Of a DNA stretch of 28,508 nucleotides, positions 23,868 to 28,508 are shown piece after piece. Within the stretch, counting starts at the first letter, position 1, and each line of letters starts with the position of its first letter. The DNA lies in the NCBI GenBank assembly GCA_023394655.1, contig JAEXAG010000112.1, positions 1 to 28,508 on the forward strand, in the 5' to 3' direction. Origin of the DNA: Pseudomonadota bacterium. GTDB lineage: Bacteria > Pseudomonadota > Gammaproteobacteria > Xanthomonadales > Xanthomonadaceae. The notes beneath the pieces were generated by a model. The model had not been told where the DNA came from. It saw nothing but the letters and a program-made list of their open reading frames with translations, and did no database searches. The translations under genes and the position numbers were made by a program.

Positions 23868-25208
23868 TCAGCGCGTGGCACGGCTCACGATCTCGCCTTC
23901 GATCACCACCCCGGTCACGCGGCTGGTGTACTCGAGCGGATCGCCGCTGAACAGCGCGACGTCGCCATCCTTGCCCACTTCCAGCGAGCCGACGCGGCGC
24001 TCGATGCCGAGGATGCGCGCGGCATCCAGGGTGATGCTGGCCAGCGCTGCTTCCCGAGGCAGGCCGTGGGCGGCGGCGATCGCGGCCTCCCAGAGCACCA
24101 CGCGGGTCTTCGGCACGTAACCCTCGTAGCCGGACTGCAGCGCGAACGGGATGCCGGCCTCGCGCAGGCGTGCCGGGGTGGTGAAGCTGGCGTTCTCCAG
24201 CTCGCCGGATTGCCGCGCCATCGGCGGATGCAGGATCACCGGCACGCCGGCCTGCTTCAGCGCATCGATGACCAGATAGCTTTCCGCACCGCCGTCGATC
24301 ACCACGTCGATGCCGAACTCCTGCCGCAGCCGCAGCGCACTCATGATGTCCTGCGCCTGCCAGGCGGTGACCATCAGCGGCACGCGGCGATCGAGCACGG
24401 CGCGCAGGGCCTCCATCTCGAGGTCGCGCCCGCTGCCGGAGACCGATTCGCCGCCACGCCCCTTCGCCGTGGGTGCCGGCTCCGGCGCGAGCCCCATTTC
24501 CTGCGCCCAGGCGTCTTCCGGGCTCTGCACCGGCGTGGCATCGCCGTGGCCGCCCTGCCCGCGCGTATCGGTGCCGCGGGTGCCGCCGCGGTACTCACGC
24601 GCCTTGATGAGCATCGCGCGCAGCATCGCCATCTGCTTGGCGCGGGTGCCGGGCGATTTGCCGCGTTCGGCCATCGCGCCGGGGCCGAGCTCCGCGGCGA
24701 CCATCGCGACGGGCTTCACCATCGCCGCTTCCACGGAGTTGCCGCGGGTCTTGACGATCATCGTCTGCCCCGACACCAGCGTGCCGGTGCCGTGGCCGGT
24801 ATGCAGGGTGGTCACGCCCAGTTCGCGCAGCCAGCGCACCAGCGGCTCGCGCGGGTTGTAGGCATCGAAGGCGCGCAATTGCGGCTGTATCGGCGCGGAT
24901 GATTCCAGCTGGTCCTGGTCGTGCGGCTGGTTGAGATAGCCGGCCAGGCCGACCACGGTACGCGCATCGACGAGGCCGGGCGTGGCCACGGCCGCCTCCA
25001 GCACCTCGACGCCCGCCGGAATCTGCACCGTGGATGCCGGCCCCACCGCCGCGATCTTGCCGCCGCGGATCAGCACCACGCCATCGGTGATCGGCGCGCC
25101 GTTCATGGTGTGCAGCGTGCCGGCGCGAATCGCCACGTCGCGGGCGAGGAGCGGCCCGCTGGCGATCAGCAGCATCGCGGCGGCGATCCAACCCTTTTTC
25201 ATGTTCAT
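23868..25208 (-). CDS. amidohydrolase-like secreted protein lacking metal ligands
   Basis: The 446 residues begin with a signal peptide (MNMKKGWIAAAMLLIASGPLLA) and keep the amidohydrolase outline: GVVLIRGGKIAAVGP, PGLVDART, VSGQTMIVKTRG and GSLEVGKDGDVALFSGDPL. The metal-binding residues are missing. The HxH after strand 1 is Arg83-Thr-Val85, the histidine-rich FHSHRH of its neighbour is TAWQAQ (about 281-286), and the later His of QHG is Gly (DGG, 305-307). A polar low-complexity loop lies at about 207-260. The ATG at 25206-25208 overlaps the stop of the active-looking paralog (ATGA). It is probably a non-catalytic partner of that protein. Confidence 0.88.
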   Translation of the reverse strand: MNMKKGWIAAAMLLIASGPLLARDVAIRAGTLHTMNGAPITDGVVLIRGGKIAAVGPASTVQIPAGVEVLEAAVATPGLVDARTVVGLAGYLNQPHDQDQLESSAPIQPQLRAFDAYNPREPLVRWLRELGVTTLHTGHGTGTLVSGQTMIVKTRGNSVEAAMVKPVAMVAAELGPGAMAERGKSPGTRAKQMAMLRAMLIKAREYRGGTRGTDTRGQGGHGDATPVQSPEDAWAQEMGLAPEPAPTAKGRGGESVSGSGRDLEMEALRAVLDRRVPLMVTAWQAQDIMSALRLRQEFGIDVVIDGGAESYLVIDALKQAGVPVILHPPMARQSGELENASFTTPARLREAGIPFALQSGYEGYVPKTRVVLWEAAIAAAHGLPREAALASITLDAARILGIERRVGSLEVGKDGDVALFSGDPLEYTSRVTGVVIEGEIVSRATR

Positions 25209-26488
25209 TCCCCGGCCTCCATCATCAGCACGTCGCGGGCGATGCCGTCGCGGCCCGCGCCCCAGCCGCCTTCGGCGTGCAGGGCATCCTCGGGGCGGCT
25301 GCGGTCGAACATCAGGCGCCCTTCCACCCAGGTCTGCTGCACGCGCGAATACACGCTCAGCGGATCGCCATCGAGCACGATGAAATCCGCGTCCTTGCCG
25401 GGCTCCAGGCTGCCGACGCGCGCCTCCAGATCGAGCATCTTCGCGGCGTTGATGGTGAGCGCCCGCAACGCGCCATCGCGTGACATGCCGTGGCGCACCG
25501 CCAGCGCCGCCGAACGCAGCAGGAGGCGCGAATCGGTGACCGGATCATCGGTGTGGAACGAGGTCAGCACGCCGGCGCGTTCCAGCACGGCACCGCTTTC
25601 CATCGAGAAATCCATGGTCTCGAGCTTGCCGCCGGGCGAGTCCAGCACGATCGAAGAGACCGGCACGCCTGCGGCGGCGATCTCCGAGGCCACCATCCAG
25701 GCATCGGTCCCGTGCTGGATGACGACCCGCAGCTTGAACTCCCGCGCCAGCCGCAGCACGGTCATGATGTCGTCGTGGCGATGGCTGTGGAAATGCACGA
25801 TGCGCTTGCCAGAGAGCACGTCGCACAGCCCTTCCTTGGCGAGATCGCGGCTGCCGCCACGCTTGCCGCAGTATTCGCGCGCCGCCAGCAGCGCCGAACG
25901 CATCATCGCGGCGGACTTGCCGCGGGTGCCGGGGAACGGCCCTTCCCGGCGCATCGGGTTGGTGCCGTTGGCCATCTTCACGCCGCCGGCCGGGCTGCCA
26001 TCGGCCAGGCGGATGCCGAGATCCTCGATGGTGGTGGCCGGGCGCAGCTTGAGATAGAGCGTCTGTCCGGACAGCAGGTGGCCGGAGCCGGGCATGACGT
26101 TGACGGTGGTGATGCCGCCGGCACGCGCCTTGCCGATGCCCGCGTGGCGCACGTTGATCGAATCCAGCGCGCGCACGTCCGGCTGGATCGCACCGCTGCC
26201 GTCCGCACCGGCCACCTGCCCGATGTGGGAATGGGTATCGACCAGCCCGGGCATGATCACCTTGCCGGCCATGTCGTGACGCTCGGCATCCGCAGGGATG
26301 CGCACGTCGGCACCGAGCGCGACGATCCGCCCGTCGCGCACCAGCAGGGTGCCGCTTTCGACGGGCGCGCCGGTGATCGGCAACAGCCGCGCGTTGGTGA
26401 AGGCGATGGGCCTGTCCTGGGCCGCGAGCGGGCCGCAGGCCAGCAAGGCGCAGGCCACGGAAGCCAGCAGGCGTCGAATGTTTCGCAT
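25205..26488 (-). CDS. secreted amidohydrolase, imidazolonepropionase-like
   Basis: Metal-dependent hydrolase of the amidohydrolase superfamily, probably periplasmic (signal peptide MRNIRRLLASVACALLACGPLAAQ). The 427 residues contain the metal-site HxH (His86, His88 in GLVDTHSHIG), a histidine cluster FHSHRHDD (233-240), His259 in IQHGTDAW and the acidic Asp314-Asp315 in FHTDDPVTD. The C-terminal beta-sandwich part has GSLEPGKDADFIVLDGDPL. The start is the ATG at 26486-26488 with an AAGGGG-type ribosome site; the longer upstream frame is spurious. It overlaps the ligand-free paralog downstream by 4 bases. The substrate is unknown; related enzymes act on peptides or cyclic amides. Confidence 0.9.
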   Translation of the reverse strand: MRNIRRLLASVACALLACGPLAAQDRPIAFTNARLLPITGAPVESGTLLVRDGRIVALGADVRIPADAERHDMAGKVIMPGLVDTHSHIGQVAGADGSGAIQPDVRALDSINVRHAGIGKARAGGITTVNVMPGSGHLLSGQTLYLKLRPATTIEDLGIRLADGSPAGGVKMANGTNPMRREGPFPGTRGKSAAMMRSALLAAREYCGKRGGSRDLAKEGLCDVLSGKRIVHFHSHRHDDIMTVLRLAREFKLRVVIQHGTDAWMVASEIAAAGVPVSSIVLDSPGGKLETMDFSMESGAVLERAGVLTSFHTDDPVTDSRLLLRSAALAVRHGMSRDGALRALTINAAKMLDLEARVGSLEPGKDADFIVLDGDPLSVYSRVQQTWVEGRLMFDRSRPEDALHAEGGWGAGRDGIARDVLMMEAGE

Positions 26489-26623
26489 CTCGTCCCCTTC
26501 GGCCGCACCCCGGCCCGATCCCCCGACCGTACCCGATGACACGCTGCCGGGTACCGGGCCGGAAGTCATGCCAAGGCCGCCCCCTACACGCGATGCCCAC
26601 GCCGGCGTCGACAGACTGCCCCC

Positions 26624-27430
26624 ATGCAAGAAAACGCCGACAGCCACAACGCCTGGTGGAGCGCGCGGTTCTCCGACGCGCCTGTGATCGCCACCGCCAT
26701 CCACGACGGACACGGCCTGCGCGAGGATGTCCGCGCGCGGATGTCGCTTTCCGATGCCGACCGTCTGCGCGAGGAGGACCCGCATACCGGCCAGGCCGTC
26801 GCGGCCATCGAAAGCCACGTCATCGTGCATCGCTCGCGCTTCGAGTGCGATCTCAATCGCCAGCGCGAAGCCGCCATCTACCTCACCCCGGAACAGAGCT
26901 GGGGGCTGGAAGTCTGGAAGGATCCACCCGACGGAGAACTCCTGGCCGAACTTTCCGGTTACCACACCGCCTTTTACCGGATGATGGCAACGCACCTGGA
27001 CGAGCTGGCCGCGCGCCATCGCCGCTTCGTGTTGCTGGACGTGCACAGCTACAACCACCGGCGCGAAGGCCCGGGGGCATCGGCGACGCCGCAGGAAGAG
27101 GCCCCCGACATCAACATCGGCACCATCTCGATGCCGCGTGCGGAATGGGCCTTTCTGCTGGATCCGCTGATGGACGCGATGCGCCGCTTCGATTTCAACG
27201 GCCGCCACCTGGACGTGCGCGAGAACATCGCCTTCCAGGGCCGTGGCGCACTCACCCGCTTCGTGCACGAACGCTATCCGGGTCGCGGTTGCGCGATTGC
27301 CATCGAATTCAAGAAGTTCTTCATGGACGAGTGGAGCGGCACGCCGTATCCGGACGAGCTCGCCGCGATGCGCGCCTTCATCACCGATACCGCCGCCAAT
27401 GCCCGCGCGTTGCTGGAGCGGGCTCCGTGA
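26624..27430 (+). CDS. N-formylglutamate amidohydrolase family protein
   Basis: The 268 residues match the FGase fold, a zinc hydrolase related to carboxypeptidases: IHDGHG (26-31), RSRFECDLNR (70-79), LLDVHSYNHRR (137-147) and DVRENIAFQGRGALTRF. The named reaction, N-formylglutamate to glutamate plus formate, belongs to histidine degradation, but no hut gene is in the window. The following gene overlaps by one base (TGATG) and encodes a DUF1704 protein, a pairing that suggests a role other than histidine breakdown. No Shine-Dalgarno is seen before the ATG at 26624; a CAGACT box 6 bases upstream could give a leaderless mRNA. Confidence 0.85.
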   Translation: MQENADSHNAWWSARFSDAPVIATAIHDGHGLREDVRARMSLSDADRLREEDPHTGQAVAAIESHVIVHRSRFECDLNRQREAAIYLTPEQSWGLEVWKDPPDGELLAELSGYHTAFYRMMATHLDELAARHRRFVLLDVHSYNHRREGPGASATPQEEAPDINIGTISMPRAEWAFLLDPLMDAMRRFDFNGRHLDVRENIAFQGRGALTRFVHERYPGRGCAIAIEFKKFFMDEWSGTPYPDELAAMRAFITDTAANARALLERAP

Positions 27431-28508
27431 TGGATGCCGCGAATCCCGGCCAGCAGCCGCCCGCCCCGGATCTCGGCGGCCGCGATGCCTGGCGGCGACG
27501 CCTGCGCCACGGCGGTCGCGTGCACGTGGATCGCCCCCTGCCCTTCCTGGTGCTGGCACGGCACGCGGGCGAACCTTTCAGCCTGGCGCGGCGGGTGGCG
27601 GCGATCAGCGCATCCAGCCTGCACTGGCCGGCCGAAGGCGGCGAAGCGGCCGACAACGAGGCACGTGCCCACGCGGCGGCACTGCTTTCGCAACTCGAGG
27701 ACGATTATCCCGCCTTCCTGCTGATCGACCTCCACGACCTGCCCCGCGATGCCGGGCTGGACGAGGAAAGTCCACGGCTCGAACCGTTCCGCTTCCGCAT
27801 CGGTGCCTCCGACGATGCCGCCGCTCGCCGTGCGGCCGACTTTCTCGAAGAAGCGCTGTCGAAGCTGTGCATCGATCTGCGCGAGCCGTCGGTCACCCGG
27901 GGCGAACTCGAGACGGTCACGCCGTGGCTCGAAGAGGCGGCAGCCGGGCGCGACACGATCTCGCGGATTTCGCTCGGCATCCCGCAGATCCACCGGATCC
28001 CGGGCGACGCGCCGCGGCGCATCTACCCGATGATCTACCACGAGCTGGAGAGCGCGATCTTCGACGCCCTGCTGCAGGCGATCGCCGGCTTCGTCGAGGT
28101 AGCCACGCCCGATGGAGATGGCGACGGCCGTCCGGGCGGACGGCCGCACCATCGTTCGCTGGGCCGGAGCCGCTTCCTGCGCGCCGCCGCGCGCGCGGAC
28201 GAGGCCCTGGCCAGGATCAGCGCCTCCTTTGATTTCCTGCTCGGCGTCTCGCCGATCAACACGCTGGAAGCGCAGGAAAAATTCGAAGCCGGAGGCCGCC
28301 GCAAGCCCCCCGAATTCCGCTACCGGCCGCTGCCGATGAGCCCGGACGTGATGAAACGGCGCCTCTACCGCATCGATCTGAGGGCCGTGGAAGACCCGGT
28401 ACTGGAGCAGCTGTTTCGGGAGAAGCAGCTCGAGCTGGATCAGCAGTTGATGATGCTGCAGCGCCGCAACACCCCGGCCTTCCGCTACGTTTCGCTGCTG
28501 CAGTACGG
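27430..28508 (+). CDS. DUF1704 / flavohemoglobin expression-modulating QEGLA protein, N-terminal part
   Basis: An open frame from the ATG at 27430-27432 runs to the right edge (359 complete codons) without a stop. The segment GGRVHVDRPLPFLVLAR (about residues 28-44) is the typical N-terminal signature of this family. Later parts include SLGIPQIHRIPGDAPRR, the SFDFLLGVSPINTLEA stretch near residue 270, and RYRPLPMSPDVMKRRLY, which also fit. The metallopeptidase-like HExxH region and the QEGLA motif lie beyond the window. Family members were named for an effect on flavohemoglobin expression and resemble tyrosine carboxypeptidases; the biochemical role is unsettled. The start overlaps the FGase stop (TGATG). 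Confidence 0.85.
   Translation, partial: MDAANPGQQPPAPDLGGRDAWRRRLRHGGRVHVDRPLPFLVLARHAGEPFSLARRVAAISASSLHWPAEGGEAADNEARAHAAALLSQLEDDYPAFLLIDLHDLPRDAGLDEESPRLEPFRFRIGASDDAAARRAADFLEEALSKLCIDLREPSVTRGELETVTPWLEEAAAGRDTISRISLGIPQIHRIPGDAPRRIYPMIYHELESAIFDALLQAIAGFVEVATPDGDGDGRPGGRPHHRSLGRSRFLRAAARADEALARISASFDFLLGVSPINTLEAQEKFEAGGRRKPPEFRYRPLPMSPDVMKRRLYRIDLRAVEDPVLEQLFREKQLELDQQLMMLQRRNTPAFRYVSLLQY

Noticed and set aside
26489..26623. Promoters in the gap between the amidohydrolase and FGase genes
   Set aside because: Only a lone CAGACT box near the FGase start was visible, with no -35 partner on either strand.
26489..27559. N-terminal extension of the first amidohydrolase frame to 784 codons
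   Set aside because: The extension is antisense to the FGase gene; the signal peptide and ribosome site place the start at 26488.

Overview
The window is about 28.5 kb of dense, high-GC bacterial chromosome with no mobile element, CRISPR array or rRNA. Gene content and order (yceD-rpmF-fabHDG-acpP-fabF; dnaX-ybaB-recR; a periplasmic PepA; an RluF-type pseudouridine synthase; tandem secreted amidohydrolases next to an M13 peptidase) suggest a gammaproteobacterium of the Lysobacterales/Xanthomonadaceae type (Lysobacter, Luteimonas or a relative). That placement is inferred from family resemblance and base composition, not from a search.

Layout. (1) 1-4740, minus strand: a fatty-acid synthesis cluster read right to left as yceD, rpmF, a terminator, then fabH, fabD, fabG, acpP and the 5' part of fabF, which runs off the left edge. 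yceD has a near-consensus sigma-70 promoter so close to its ATG that the mRNA should be leaderless or nearly so. The plsX gene found at this place in E. coli is absent. (2) 4753-6594, minus: a GT39 membrane glycosyltransferase with an extra C-terminal domain. (3) 6645-10450, plus: a MoxR ATPase, DUF58 and TgpA-like transglutaminase operon. (4) 10454-13568, minus: a HIT protein, recR, ybaB and dnaX, read as dnaX-ybaB-recR-hit. A small tandem repeat carries three in-frame stops after ybaB. (5) 13621-13821, plus: a self-contained tRNA-Ser(GGA) unit with promoter and terminator. (6) 13895-14599, plus: a PP2C protein phosphatase. (7) 14610-17049, minus: exported leucyl aminopeptidase, TrhO-like rhodanese and a 50-residue membrane protein, joined by ATGA stop/start overlaps. 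(8) 17269-19893, plus: a membrane histidine kinase followed by two single-domain response regulators. (9) 19922-21507, minus: a DUF2189 membrane protein and rluF. (10) 21646-26488, minus: an M13 metallopeptidase and two tandem secreted amidohydrolase-like proteins. (11) 26624-28508, plus: an N-formylglutamate amidohydrolase-family protein overlapping the start of a DUF1704 (QEGLA motif) protein that runs off the right edge.

Most of the window is housekeeping. The least ordinary points are the tandem amidohydrolase pair, where one member keeps the metal-binding histidines and its neighbour has lost them (a probable secreted pseudoenzyme partner); a HIT protein with Gln at the first motif histidine; the kinase with two output-less receivers; the FGase/DUF1704 pair; and several compact regulatory structures. 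No gap between genes exceeds 300 bases; the largest is the 219-base divergent region 17050-17268. I did not find a clearly new multi-gene system.
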